Part shown: piece after piece, positions 17,131 to 26,007 of the stretch
Numbering within the stretch: position 1 is the first letter of the stretch
How the letters are laid out: the number at the start of each line of letters is the position of its first letter
DNA from: Arthrobacter psychrolactophilus
Lineage (GTDB): Bacteria; Actinomycetota; Actinomycetes; Actinomycetales; Micrococcaceae
Assembly: GCF_003219795.1 (NCBI RefSeq)
Contig: NZ_QJVC01000010.1
Location: forward strand, 37,395 to 101,394
Direction of reading: 5' to 3'
DNA length: 64,000 nt
Notes under the pieces: generated by a model
Database searches by the model: none
Told to the model about the DNA's origin: nothing
Seen by the model: only the letters and a program-made list of their open reading frames with translations
Program-made: the position numbers and the translations under genes

Positions 17131-18726
17131 GTGCTTGCAACACTTGTTATCGGTCTGCGCGAAGGACTCGAAGCCGCATTGATCGTCGGCATGATCGCCG
17201 CATTCCTACGCCGCAATGGCGTCTCCCTCAAGCCCATGTGGCTCGGCGTGGGAGCCGCCGCGCTTCTGAGCGCCCTCGTCGGCGTCATCTTGGAAGTCGT
17301 CTCCGCCGCCCTGCCGCAACAGCAGCAAGAAGCCATGGAAACCGTCATCGGCGCCGTGGCTGTGGTGATCGTGACGTTCATGATCCTGTGGATGAGCAAG
17401 AACTCGCGCTCCATGAAATCCACCCTCGAGGCCCATGCGGGATCTGCCCTCAAGGGTGGCTCCGTGCTAGCTCTGGCCGGCATGGCCTTCCTTGCCGTCC
17501 TGCGCGAGGGCGTGGAAACGGCCGTCTTCATGGTGGCCGCCTTCCAATCCTCGCTCAGCCCCCTGGCCGCTGGCATGGGCGCCGTGCTCGGACTGGGCAT
17601 CGCCAGCGGCATCGGTTTCCTGCTCTTCCGCGGCGCCATCAAGCTCAATCTCGCGAAATTCTTCAAGGCCACGGGCGTCTTCCTGGTCTTCGTCGCGGCC
17701 GGCCTGGTCATGAAATCCCTCCGCACGGCGCACGAAGCCGGATGGGTCAACGTCGGCCAGGACCTCACCGTCAACCTCGCCTGGCTGGCCCCCAACGGCA
17801 GCGCCCGAGCCGCCATCCTCACCGGCGTCTTCGGCATCCCGAGCGACCCGCGCCTCGTGGAACTCCTCGGCTGGGCGCTTTATCTGATCCCCATGCTCGC
17901 GTTTATCCTATGGCCCGCCACTTTCCGCCCTGCCGCCGTATCCCTCCCCCGCCTGCAATTCATCGCGGCCGGAGCGCTCGGCGCCGCCGCCTTGACCCTG
18001 ATCGTCACGGCCCCCTTGGCCATTCCGCATGCCCCTCTGACGGCAAGTTCGACGCCGATCACCTCCTCCGCATCACAGGCGCAGCTTTCGCTGCGCCTCC
18101 TCGCGAGCGACACCTCCGCGGCGGCTGCATCCGGTCTCCAGGCAGGATCCGGCTCGGCCGGCTCCGCCAAGACCCTCATCGTGACCGGAGCCGACGGCAC
18201 CGAAACCAGCTACCCCCTCACCGCCCAGGGCACCGAGTCGCACGCCGGCCGCACCACCAAGGTGTACACGGCAGAATCCGCCAGCACCGACGCCACGGAG
18301 CCGAGCTCGCTGACCGTCAAGGCCCTCGCGGAGATCAACGGCGGCCGCATGCCGGTGGGTATCAGCGCCTCCAATAACCCCGGCCCCTTCGCCGCCGCCT
18401 GGACACATCAGGGCAGCATCACCCTCTGGCTCGTCCAGGATTCCATCGTCGACGCTATCAATACTCAGGGCGCCACACTGACCCTGAGCGGTGGCGGTCT
18501 GAGCACTCCCCGCACCGTGACGGTCTCCGGTCAAGATGGTTGGGCCGTTCCCGAGGAACATGTCACCGCCGCCGTGAGCGAACTGAACACCTTTGAAGCG
18601 GCCAGCCGCGAGAACGTGCTCTGGTCCCGTTACCTGCCGGCCGTGTTTGTCCTGGCCGCCATAGTGCTGCTCGCCGCCGGGCGCCGCAATCGCCGCCAGC
18701 TGCTCGTCACCGCACCCTCCCCGTAA
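17131..18726 (+). CDS. efeU: FTR1 family iron permease EfeU with long C-terminal extension
   Basis: Inner-membrane permease subunit of the EfeUOB iron importer. Both iron-binding signatures are present: REGLE at residues 10-14 in helix 1 and REGVE at 125-129 in helix 4. The seven-helix FTR1 core spans residues 1 to about 290. Residues about 300-500 form an extracytoplasmic Ala/Ser/Thr-rich domain, closed by a last helix (AVFVLAAIVLLAAG) and a basic tail. At 531 residues it is nearly twice the E. coli protein; the extension is also known in other actinobacterial FTR1 proteins. The GTG start has GGAG eight bases upstream. It is the first gene of efeUOB behind an iron box. Confidence 0.93.
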   Translation: MLATLVIGLREGLEAALIVGMIAAFLRRNGVSLKPMWLGVGAAALLSALVGVILEVVSAALPQQQQEAMETVIGAVAVVIVTFMILWMSKNSRSMKSTLEAHAGSALKGGSVLALAGMAFLAVLREGVETAVFMVAAFQSSLSPLAAGMGAVLGLGIASGIGFLLFRGAIKLNLAKFFKATGVFLVFVAAGLVMKSLRTAHEAGWVNVGQDLTVNLAWLAPNGSARAAILTGVFGIPSDPRLVELLGWALYLIPMLAFILWPATFRPAAVSLPRLQFIAAGALGAAALTLIVTAPLAIPHAPLTASSTPITSSASQAQLSLRLLASDTSAAAASGLQAGSGSAGSAKTLIVTGADGTETSYPLTAQGTESHAGRTTKVYTAESASTDATEPSSLTVKALAEINGGRMPVGISASNNPGPFAAAWTHQGSITLWLVQDSIVDAINTQGATLTLSGGGLSTPRTVTVSGQDGWAVPEEHVTAAVSELNTFEAASRENVLWSRYLPAVFVLAAIVLLAAGRRNRRQLLVTAPSP

Positions 18727-18737
18727 CTCTTCCTCCT

Positions 18738-18770
18738 CGGCGATCCCCTTTTGGGGCATTCGCCGCTTTT
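18738..18770 (+). terminator. Hairpin with T-tract between efeU and efeO
   Basis: CGGCGA-CCCC (18738-18748) pairs with GGGG-TCGCCG (18753-18765), followed by CTTTT. It resembles a weak terminator or attenuator 12 bases after the efeU stop, and could lower efeOB transcription relative to efeU or stabilise the upstream message. Confidence 0.6.
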
Positions 18771-18812
18771 GTGCACCCCTTTGCAGTTTTTCACCCCACC
18801 AAAAGGACTTCC

Positions 18813-20033
18813 ATGCTCTCCTCTTCACCCCGCCCCTTCCGCTCACTGGCACCCGCCTTGATCGCCGGAGCCGCCGTTTTGACGCTCTCCCTGTCCGCGT
18901 GCGGCAGCGCGGCCACCACCGACACCGCCGCGGCAGCCAAGGGCGACGCCGCGTCGGTCAGCAATGGCGCAGCCCAGATTGCCGTTAGCGTTGAAAAGGT
19001 CGACGGCGAGGACCAGTGTGTGCCGGACTTCGCTTCCGCCCCGGCTGGCCCGGTCACGTTCACTATCTCCAACAAGGACGCCTCGGCCATCAGCGAGGTG
19101 GAGCTGCTCAGCGACAAGCGCATCCTCGGTGAGCGTGAAAACGTCATCCCGGGCTTGAAGGCCGTCAGCTTCACCGTGACGCTGGCCGGTGGCGAATACC
19201 AGCTCTACTGCCCCGGCGCCGCAAGTGAATACCAGCCGTTTACCGTCACGGGATCGGCAGCCTCGGCCGCCGCCAACGGTCTCAGCGGTCTCCTCAAGGA
19301 AGGAACGGCGGGCTACGCCACGTACGTTTCGGGTCAGGTCGATTCCCTCGTGCTCGCCGTCGCCGCACTCCAGGGCGCCGTCGACTCCGGCGATGTGGCC
19401 GCCAGCCAGAAGGCCTACGCCGAGGCTCGCCCGTTCTTCGAGCGGATCGAACCGGTCGCCGAGAGCTTCCCTGATCTGGACCCCGCGCTTGACCTGCGCG
19501 TGGCCGACGTCGAGCCCGGCACCGAATGGACCGGCTTCCACCCGCTGGAAAAGGACCTCTTTGAGTCCAAGGCCATCACGGATTCCTCCAAGGCACTCGC
19601 TGCCGGAATCGTCAAGAACGTGGCCACCTTGAAGTCCCTCACGGCTGAGCTGGAGTACCAGCCGGAGGAGCTGGCCAATGGCGCCAGCGGACTCCTGGAA
19701 GAAGTCCAGTCCTCCAAGATCACCGGCGAGGAAGAGGCCTATTCCAAGCTGGACCTCGTGGACTTCGCGGCCAACATCGAGGGCTCACAGCAGGCGTTTG
19801 AGTACCTCAAGCCGGCCCTGAAGGACATCGACGCCACCTTGACCGATCAGATCTCGGCCCAGTTCGAGACTGTCAACACGGCACTGGAAAGCTACAAGGA
19901 CGCTGACGCCCTGGGCGGTTTCAAGGCGTACACGGAGGAACTGAAGAAGTCGGACGCTGCCAAGCTCACGGCCCTCATCCAGTCCCTGCAGGCTCCCCTG
20001 GCCAAGATTTCCGAGAAAGTAGCCACGGTTTAA
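18813..20033 (+). CDS. efeO: EfeO iron-binding lipoprotein (cupredoxin plus M75/imelysin domain)
   Basis: Extracytoplasmic binding subunit of EfeUOB, 406 residues. The signal sequence ends in a lipobox LSLSAC with the lipidated cysteine at position 30, so it is membrane-anchored outside the cell. A cupredoxin-like domain runs about residues 45-140 (AGPVTFTISNKD, GGEYQLYCPG). The M75 domain runs about 150-405 and carries the HxxE motif at H243-E246 in GFHPLE, plus the later DLVDFAANIEGSQQAFEYL helix. ATG 18813 is preceded by AAAAGGA; an in-frame start at 18771 would spoil the signal peptide. The stop abuts the efeB start. Confidence 0.94.
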   Translation: MLSSSPRPFRSLAPALIAGAAVLTLSLSACGSAATTDTAAAAKGDAASVSNGAAQIAVSVEKVDGEDQCVPDFASAPAGPVTFTISNKDASAISEVELLSDKRILGERENVIPGLKAVSFTVTLAGGEYQLYCPGAASEYQPFTVTGSAASAAANGLSGLLKEGTAGYATYVSGQVDSLVLAVAALQGAVDSGDVAASQKAYAEARPFFERIEPVAESFPDLDPALDLRVADVEPGTEWTGFHPLEKDLFESKAITDSSKALAAGIVKNVATLKSLTAELEYQPEELANGASGLLEEVQSSKITGEEEAYSKLDLVDFAANIEGSQQAFEYLKPALKDIDATLTDQISAQFETVNTALESYKDADALGGFKAYTEELKKSDAAKLTALIQSLQAPLAKISEKVATV

Positions 20034-21311
20034 ATGTCTGAATCCATCCCGGCCGCCGACACTCTCTCGCGCCGCACCTTCTTTAACGGGACTGCGGCCG
20101 TGGCCGGTGTCGGCGGCCTGGTGCTCGGCGCCGGAGGTGCCCTCGCTGGAACCGCAGCCAAGGCACCTGCCGCATTGTCCGACGTCGACCTTATGGCCCA
20201 GCGCGCTACCCTGAGCTACCCCTTTTATGGGGGGCACCAGGCCGGCATCGAGACGCCCCCGCAGGACCACCTGGTCTTCACCGCCTTCGACGTCACGGCC
20301 CTGACCGCCGTGGAGTTGCAGCTCGTGCTGGCGAAGTGGTCGGCCGCGATGGCGGAGCTGACGGCGGGCGCACCCGTGGGCAAGATCCAGCCCGAGCGCG
20401 AGCAGGGCATCCCCGTCGACACGGGCGAGGCCACCGATATGGGGCCGCAGGGTTTGACGTTGACGCTGGGCTTTGGGCCGTCGCTCTTTGACGAGCGCTT
20501 TGGCCTGGAGAAGTTCAAGCCGCTGAACTTTGCCGACCTTCCGGCAATGGCCGGCGAATCCTTGAATCCGGCGCTGATGGGCGGGGATCTGTGCATTCAG
20601 GCCTGCGCAAATGACCCGCAGGTGGCCTATCATGCGGTCCGAAATCTGGCCCGCATGGCGCGCACAGCCGTGCGCACCAAGTGGACGGTGCTGGGCTTTG
20701 GCCGCGCCTCGGCCGGTGCCGCACAAAGCACGCCCCGGAATCTCATGGGGTTCAAGGACGGCACGCGCAATGCCAGCGGCGGCGTTGATTTTGACGAGCA
20801 TGTTTGGGTGGGTGACGAAGCCGGCCAGCCGTGGATGGTGGGCGGCAGCTACCTCGTGGCCCGCAAGATTCACATGCTCATCGAGACCTGGGACGAAGAT
20901 CCCATCGGCGATCAGCAAAGCATCTTTGGCCGCGACAAGAAGCAGGGCGCTCCCCTGTCCGGGACAGCGGAGCACGATGTGCCCGATTTCCACGCAACAG
21001 TGGACGGCACCCCGGTCATTGCCGCCGATTCGCACATCGCCCTAGCCGCGCATGAAAACAACAACGGCCTGAAGATCCTGCGCCGCGGCTACAACTTCAC
21101 CGACGGGCTCGATTCCGTGGGTCGCCTCGATGCCGGGCTGATGTTCCTGAGCTTCCAAAAGAGCCCGGAACAATTCATCACGCTGCAACGCAAGCTCGGC
21201 AGCTCCGATCGGCTCAACGAGTACATCCGGCACGTAGGCTCGGGCGTCTTCGCCGTGCCGGCCGGAATTCCTGCCGCCGGAAGTTACTACGGCAAGGAAT
21301 TCTTCGCCTAA
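20034..21311 (+). CDS. efeB: EfeB Dyp-type heme peroxidase (Tat-exported)
   Basis: Heme peroxidase of the EfeUOB system, 425 residues. The N-terminus has a twin-arginine signal SRRTFFNGTAAVAGVGG followed by an AxA-type site, so it is exported folded with its heme. The Dyp signature GFKDGTRN places the catalytic Asp at D242, and DSHIALAAHENN carries the likely proximal heme histidine H334, followed by ILRRGYNF. The residue after HI is Ala where Arg is usual in this loop, a small deviation worth noting. The start codon directly follows the efeO stop. EfeB is reported to oxidise ferrous iron or assist iron delivery. Confidence 0.94.
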   Translation: MSESIPAADTLSRRTFFNGTAAVAGVGGLVLGAGGALAGTAAKAPAALSDVDLMAQRATLSYPFYGGHQAGIETPPQDHLVFTAFDVTALTAVELQLVLAKWSAAMAELTAGAPVGKIQPEREQGIPVDTGEATDMGPQGLTLTLGFGPSLFDERFGLEKFKPLNFADLPAMAGESLNPALMGGDLCIQACANDPQVAYHAVRNLARMARTAVRTKWTVLGFGRASAGAAQSTPRNLMGFKDGTRNASGGVDFDEHVWVGDEAGQPWMVGGSYLVARKIHMLIETWDEDPIGDQQSIFGRDKKQGAPLSGTAEHDVPDFHATVDGTPVIAADSHIALAAHENNNGLKILRRGYNFTDGLDSVGRLDAGLMFLSFQKSPEQFITLQRKLGSSDRLNEYIRHVGSGVFAVPAGIPAAGSYYGKEFFA

Positions 21312-21326
21312 AGCGGTGCTGCCGGG

Positions 21327-22118
21327 CTAGAGTGCCGGGGCCACAATCACGTTGGTCCCGGCCTCCTGGAAGGCTGCCATCTGTTCAGCCGTGATGCGTG
21401 AGTCCGTGATTAGATGGCGGAAGTCGTGCTCCTGCATCGTGGCAAAAGCCCGCTTGCCGATCTTGGACGCGTCGGCCAGAATGTACGACTCCGAGGAGCG
21501 CATGGCCATCTTGGAATTGATCGACGCCTCGCCCTCATCGTTCGTGGTGGGCCCGGAACCGGGTTCAATGCCATTGACGCCGATGAAGGCAATGTCCAGG
21601 GCCACGCGATCCAAAATGGTGTCGGCGTACGGACCCACCAGCTCGTACGAGCGTGGGTTCACGATGCCGCCGGTCACCATGATCTTAAAGTTCGGCCGGA
21701 TAGCCAACTGTGCCGCGATATTGATGGCGTTGGTGACCACCGTCAGGGTGGGCCTGTTGGACTGCACCATGAGATCTTCACGTGTGGAGAGCACCTGCGC
21801 CAGCGCTGTGCTCGTAGTGCCACCACACAGCCCAATGACGGCGCCCTTGGGAATCAAGGCGCTGGCGGCATGGGCGATCTGCTGCTTTTCATCGGCAAAG
21901 TCATCGCGGTTATACCGACCGGGAAGATCGTAGGAGACCGAACCACTCCGTGCCCCTCCGCGAGTTCGCGTGAGCAGGCGTTCGTTGGCGAGGGAGTCAA
22001 GGTCGCGGCGTGCCGTGGCGGGAGAGACCGCCAGCTTCTCCACGATTTCCTCAACCTCTACCTGGCCAGCGGCAGCCAGGATGTCCAAGATCGCCGTGAG
22101 TCGTTCATTTCTGTTCAT
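21327..22118 (-). CDS. DeoR family transcriptional regulator (AgaR-like by context)
   Basis: A 263-residue sugar-operon regulator. The N-terminal winged helix-turn-helix reads RLTAILDILAAAGQVEVEEI and VSPATARRDLDSLANERLLTRTRGG (about residues 1-60). The sensor domain has the phosphosugar-isomerase-like fold, with GLCGGTTSTALAQVL (about 97-111) and the C-terminal ADASKIGKRAF. AGGATAAG precedes the ATG. It is the last gene of the agaS-ROK-PfkB-aldolase run, 29 bases after the aldolase stop. By context it controls amino-sugar genes and is likely released by a phosphorylated sugar; that role is inferred. Confidence 0.88.
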   Translation of the reverse strand: MNRNERLTAILDILAAAGQVEVEEIVEKLAVSPATARRDLDSLANERLLTRTRGGARSGSVSYDLPGRYNRDDFADEKQQIAHAASALIPKGAVIGLCGGTTSTALAQVLSTREDLMVQSNRPTLTVVTNAINIAAQLAIRPNFKIMVTGGIVNPRSYELVGPYADTILDRVALDIAFIGVNGIEPGSGPTTNDEGEASINSKMAMRSSESYILADASKIGKRAFATMQEHDFRHLITDSRITAEQMAAFQEAGTNVIVAPAL

Positions 22119-22147
22119 GATTCTTATCCTAGGTGGCCAGCAGGCCC

Positions 22148-23005
22148 TCAGGCCTCATTCTGGGCGGGAGTCACACCAGCAAAAACGTTGAGCAGGCGCG
22201 AAACTTCCGGGATGAGGGCCGCGCGTCCGGCTCCGAGATACTTACGGGAGTCTACGACGGCCGGGTTTTCATCCAGGTAGCTGCGCACGGCCCGCGTGAA
22301 GAAACCGTTCAGGTGGGTGGAAACGTTGATCTTGGTCATGCCTGCGGCAATGGCCGCGACAATATTCTCATCCGAGACACCCGAGGAACCGTGCAGCACC
22401 AGCGGCACGTCCAGGGCAGCCTTGAGCTCGGCAATCCGGGCCAGGTTCAAGGCCGCGCTGCGTTCGGTCATGGCGTGTGAAGAGCCCACCGCAACGGCGA
22501 GGGCATCAACGCCGGTGGCGGCAACAAAGGCCACGGCCTCGGCCGGATCGGTCAAAACACCCGGCGCATGGGCACCGTCCTTGCCGCCGACCTTCCCCAG
22601 CTCCGCCTCGACGTACACGCCCCGAGCGTGGGCATAGGCGGCCACGCGAGCCGTCACCTCCACATTGTGGGCATACTCGAGGTGGGCGCCGTCGAACATG
22701 ATGGAGCCAAAGCCGAGGTCCACCGCCTGGTAGGCCAGGGCCTCATCCTCGGCATGATCCAGGTGCACGGCAACCGGCACTGATGCTTTGCGGGCGGCGG
22801 CCAGGGTGGCCAGGGCAACAGGCTCGAGCCCGCCGTGGAACTTGGCGCAGTTCTCGGAGATCTGCAAGATGACGGGCCGGCCGGCGGCCTCCGCTCCCCC
22901 GATCAAACCCTCGATGGTTTCCAGGTGAATCACGTTGAACGCGCCCTGGCCGGTGCCAGCCTTCGCCGCTAGATCCATGATGTCGCGAGTGTTTGTCAAA
23001 GCCAT
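22148..23005 (-). CDS. Class II aldolase (tagatose/fructose-bisphosphate aldolase family)
   Basis: Predicted to split tagatose 1,6-bisphosphate (or fructose 1,6-bisphosphate) into dihydroxyacetone phosphate and glyceraldehyde 3-phosphate. It has 285 residues, the short length of GatY/KbaY-type enzymes. Zinc and catalytic sites are visible in VAVHLDHAEDEALAYQAVDL (Asp-His pair), the glutamates of VYVEAELGKVGG, the histidine in VGSSHAM, and the glycine-rich VLHGSSGV phosphate loop. The usual GxxHG is read as GSSHA here. It follows the kinase gene by 12 bases. Preference for tagatose is inferred from agaS in the same run. Confidence 0.87.
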   Translation of the reverse strand: MALTNTRDIMDLAAKAGTGQGAFNVIHLETIEGLIGGAEAAGRPVILQISENCAKFHGGLEPVALATLAAARKASVPVAVHLDHAEDEALAYQAVDLGFGSIMFDGAHLEYAHNVEVTARVAAYAHARGVYVEAELGKVGGKDGAHAPGVLTDPAEAVAFVAATGVDALAVAVGSSHAMTERSAALNLARIAELKAALDVPLVLHGSSGVSDENIVAAIAAGMTKINVSTHLNGFFTRAVRSYLDENPAVVDSRKYLGAGRAALIPEVSRLLNVFAGVTPAQNEA

Positions 23006-23017
23006 GAAGTGCGTTCC

Positions 23018-23986
23018 TTAGTGGTCTGTGATGATGAGTTGTTGGGCGAGTTCGGCGTAGCTGGGGGAAATTTCCCCCGCGCCGGGCATGAGGACGGCGG
23101 CGGCGCTCCACGCGGTGGCCTGCCGCAGAATCTCGCGCAGGCTTTCCTCCCCCTGTGCGAGTGCGACGGCGGCCGCGCTCACCGCCGCGTCGCCGGCGCC
23201 CGTGGGGTTGCCGCTGAGCGGGGCCGGCAGTTTGGCCTGGATCCAGGTTCCCGGGGCATCGGCACTGAAGGCCAGCATGCCTTCTTCACCCACGCTGACC
23301 AGGACGCGCTTGGCGCCGAAGCTCAGGAGTTTGCGGGCGGCGGAGACGAGGTCTTGCTCGCCCATGGCCTCCATGAGTTCGTGATTATTGGGCTTGAGGA
23401 GATCCGCTCCGGCTCGTGCCGCGGCGAGGATGCCACTGCCGGAGGTGTCGATAATGGCAGGAACTCCCGCCGCGTGCGCGAGGGCAACGAGGGCGGGATA
23501 AAAGTCTTCCGGCGCCTGGTCCGGGAGGGAACCGGAGCCGACGAGGACTCCTGGCCGGCTCACGCCGTCGGCCGTCTGCACCCCACCGAGGTGATCGACG
23601 ACGGCGGCAGCCAGGGAGCGCCACTCGGCCGCGGACAGTGCCGGGCCGGATTCGTTGAAAATGCTGGTGGTGTTGTTGCTGCCGGTGTCGACGAAGGCGA
23701 TGGTGCGGCGCGTTTCGGCGGACACGGGGACGAGTAGATGCGGGATGGCGGCGGCTTCGAGATCGCTGCGCAGAAGCTGGCCCGTGGTGCCGCCGCAGGT
23801 GGCGATAGCCAGAGTCGGGAAGCCGAGTTGCTGCGCCACGCGGGAGACGTTCAGGCCCTTGCCACCGGCGCGATTCAAGGGTGCCGGGACGCGGTGCGAG
23901 GAGCCTAGGTGGATGCCGGGGACGGTGTAGGTGACGTCGAGGGCGGGGTTAGGCGTGACCGTGAGGACCACAGGGTTCCCGCTCAT
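23018..23986 (-). CDS. PfkB family hexose kinase (likely tagatose-6-phosphate kinase)
   Basis: A 322-residue kinase of the 1-phosphofructokinase/LacC branch of the ribokinase superfamily. TVTPNPALDVTY at the N-terminus and LNRAGGKGLNVSRV (about residues 37-50) are the substrate-binding signatures, and NPTGAGDAAVSA carries the catalytic aspartate and anion hole. In this locus the logical reaction is phosphorylation of tagatose 6-phosphate at C1 to feed the aldolase downstream. The start overlaps the ROK gene stop by four bases. Fructose-1-phosphate kinase activity is the alternative, less likely without a fructose PTS gene nearby. Confidence 0.88.
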   Translation of the reverse strand: MSGNPVVLTVTPNPALDVTYTVPGIHLGSSHRVPAPLNRAGGKGLNVSRVAQQLGFPTLAIATCGGTTGQLLRSDLEAAAIPHLLVPVSAETRRTIAFVDTGSNNTTSIFNESGPALSAAEWRSLAAAVVDHLGGVQTADGVSRPGVLVGSGSLPDQAPEDFYPALVALAHAAGVPAIIDTSGSGILAAARAGADLLKPNNHELMEAMGEQDLVSAARKLLSFGAKRVLVSVGEEGMLAFSADAPGTWIQAKLPAPLSGNPTGAGDAAVSAAAVALAQGEESLREILRQATAWSAAAVLMPGAGEISPSYAELAQQLIITDH

Positions 23987-24963
23987 GCGCCACCGGCAAG
24001 GCTGCGGGCTTTCAACGCCGAACCGATCAGGCCGGCATTTTCACCGAGAGCTGCGTGGACATACTCGGGGCGGCGGTGGAAGGTCAAGAGTTCATCCACG
24101 CGGGCGGCGAGAGGTTCAAACAAGGCCGGTCCCGCCATGGACAGGCCGCCGCCGAGCACCACGGTTTCGGTGCCCAGAATAGAGACGCACTGACTGATAC
24201 TAAAGGCGAGGGCGTCGATCGCGTCCTTCCAGACGGCCACGGCTGCCGCGTCTCCCTCGGCGGCCAAGGCCACCACGTCACGGGCTCCGGAGACCACGCT
24301 CCCCGTTGCCTGTGTGTAGCGCCTCGCCACGGCACCGGCCGAGCCCAGGGATTCTAGAATGACCGGTGCGCCCTCCGGGCCCGGGACCAGGGCGTGGCCG
24401 ATCTCGCCGGCATAGCCGCCGCCGGCCACACGGTGCCCGTCGCAGAGGACGGCACCGGCGATGCCCGTGCCAATCACCAGAATCAGCACATCTTTCTTGC
24501 CCACGGCGGCACCGAGACGGAATTCCGCCTCACCGGCCATGCTGACGTCGTGGCCGAAACCCACGGGAAGACCTAGGGCCTGCGTCAGGGTGGCCGTGAA
24601 CGGAAAATCCTTCCACCCGAGGTTCGCCGAGAAGACCCCGATCCCAGCTTCCTCGTCGACAATGCCGGGCACCGTGACGCCCACGGCATCGATCACGAGC
24701 TGCGGATATGCCGCCCGATACTCCTGCGTGAGTTCCACGATCCGCGCGCACACGCTCTCGCCGGATCGTGCACCATCTAAGGGTGTGGGGTGGCGGCGCA
24801 CGTCCAAAACCTCGATGGCCCCACTGTTCACGTCCCCGACGACGATGCCCGATTTCATATCGGTGCCGCCCACGTCAAAGGCCAAAACCGCGTTGCCGTG
24901 CTTTGCGGCCGATGAGTTTGCTTCGTGATGAGACGCGGCGGAGGGATCCGTCAAAGTGTTCAT
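23983..24963 (-). CDS. ROK family sugar kinase
   Basis: A 326-residue ROK protein without an N-terminal helix-turn-helix, hence a kinase rather than a repressor. The ATP phosphate loop is AFDVGGTDMKSG (about residues 28-39), the catalytic Asp lies in GFGHDVSMAGEAE, and substrate contacts lie in VIGTGIAGAV and AGEIGHALV. The usual ROK zinc site (CxCGxxGCxE) is absent: the segment after GHALV reads PGPEGAPVILESLGSAG without cysteines. ROK-type N-acetylgalactosamine kinases (AgaK) are known in some proteobacteria, so phosphorylation of GalNAc or galactosamine is a reasonable guess. It is translationally coupled to the PfkB gene. Confidence 0.85.
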   Translation of the reverse strand: MNTLTDPSAASHHEANSSAAKHGNAVLAFDVGGTDMKSGIVVGDVNSGAIEVLDVRRHPTPLDGARSGESVCARIVELTQEYRAAYPQLVIDAVGVTVPGIVDEEAGIGVFSANLGWKDFPFTATLTQALGLPVGFGHDVSMAGEAEFRLGAAVGKKDVLILVIGTGIAGAVLCDGHRVAGGGYAGEIGHALVPGPEGAPVILESLGSAGAVARRYTQATGSVVSGARDVVALAAEGDAAAVAVWKDAIDALAFSISQCVSILGTETVVLGGGLSMAGPALFEPLAARVDELLTFHRRPEYVHAALGENAGLIGSALKARSLAGGA

Positions 24964-25022
24964 GGGAGGTCTTTCCGTGCAAGAGCCAGCAGGCGTGGTG
25001 AGAAAAGCAGCAGATCAGGGCG

Positions 25023-25052
25023 TGGGCATCCCACACAACAGTGGGATGCCCA
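25023..25052. promoter_or_regulatory. Intercistronic hairpin between agaS-like and ROK kinase genes
   Basis: GGGCATCCCAC (25024-25034) pairs perfectly with GTGGGATGCCC (25041-25051), extended by one T-A pair, around ACAACA. It has no T-run on the minus strand. It probably tunes message stability or partly attenuates transcription inside the aga-type gene run. Confidence 0.55.
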
Positions 25053-25101
25053 ACACTTTAGCGCGGCAAGATAGCCGCCGCCCGGTGGCCCGTCAACGAA
25101 G

Positions 25102-26007
25102 CTAGTCGTCCAGGATGACCGAACGGGTCAGGTTGCGCGGCAGATCCGGGTTCATGCCGCGGGCGCGGGCGCGTTCGAGCGTGATGCGGTGGACGCGGGC
25201 CAGCTCTGCCAGCGGGTGCGTGGTGGTGTTGATGTACAGCGCACCGGTCTTGGCGACGTCGCGGTCCAGGCCTTCGGGCTGCTCGCCGAACATCCAGGTG
25301 ACACGGTTCGGGGCGGCGATGGAGATGGGGCCGTGGCGGTATTCCTTGGCCGGGTAGGACTCGGTCCAGCCCTGAACGGCCTCGCGCATCTTCAGCCCGG
25401 CCTCGTGCGCCAGGCCAACCGTCCAGCCGGTGCCGAGGAAGGTGAACTGCTCGGCGTCGATGAGCTCCTGCTCGACCGGCGCGGTGACGGCCGTCTTGGC
25501 ATCCTCGACGGCGGCGCTTAGGTCAACACCGACGCTCGTGAGCAGGTATGTCAGGGCCGTCGTAGCAAAGCGGGTTTGAACCACTGACTGCTCATCGGCG
25601 TAGGGAAGTTCGACGACGGCATCAGCCAGGGCCATGATCGGCGAGTTGATGTCGCCCACCAAAGCAACGGTGCGCACCGTGCCCTTGATCGCGGTCAGGA
25701 TTTCCAGCACCTCGGTCGTGGTGCCGGAACGGGTGATGGCAACCACCACGTCATAGCCACGATCCGCGCCCAGGAACGCCTCGGAGGCGGCGAAGGCGTC
25801 GGTGACACCCTTCCCGGCAGCCTCGCGTGCCGTGGCGTAGCTCTGGGCCATGAACCACGACGTGCCGCAGCCGATCACGGCAACGCGCTGACCGTCGGTC
25901 GGCAGGAGGCTCTCGCTCTTCGCCTGGGCAATAGCCTGGGCCCACACGTCCGGCTGGCTCGTGAGTTCAGCATCCATGAAGGGGCCAAGCTGGGTGTTAT
26001 CGCTCAT
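25102..26007 (-). CDS. agaS: SIS domain aminosugar-phosphate deaminase/isomerase (AgaS-like)
   Basis: A 301-residue protein with two SIS (phosphosugar isomerase) halves. Signatures are VAVIGCGTSWFMAQSYATAR, VVVAITRSGTTTEVLEIL (the SGxTxE/D phosphosugar loop) and ESYPAKEYRHGPISIAAP (the catalytic ExxHGP segment of the GlmS/AgaS group). It lacks the glutaminase domain of GlmS. AgaS converts galactosamine 6-phosphate to tagatose 6-phosphate and ammonia; the assignment here rests on family plus the kinase, aldolase and GH101 genes around it. AAGGAG precedes the ATG. It is the first gene of the leftward run and divergent from the GH101 gene. Confidence 0.83.
   Translation of the reverse strand: MSDNTQLGPFMDAELTSQPDVWAQAIAQAKSESLLPTDGQRVAVIGCGTSWFMAQSYATAREAAGKGVTDAFAASEAFLGADRGYDVVVAITRSGTTTEVLEILTAIKGTVRTVALVGDINSPIMALADAVVELPYADEQSVVQTRFATTALTYLLTSVGVDLSAAVEDAKTAVTAPVEQELIDAEQFTFLGTGWTVGLAHEAGLKMREAVQGWTESYPAKEYRHGPISIAAPNRVTWMFGEQPEGLDRDVAKTGALYINTTTHPLAELARVHRITLERARARGMNPDLPRNLTRSVILDD

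Noticed and set aside
17127-18377. 416-codon frame overlapping efeU in another phase
   Set aside because: Arg/His/Gly-rich shadow. The efeU phase carries both REGxE iron motifs and proper membrane helices.
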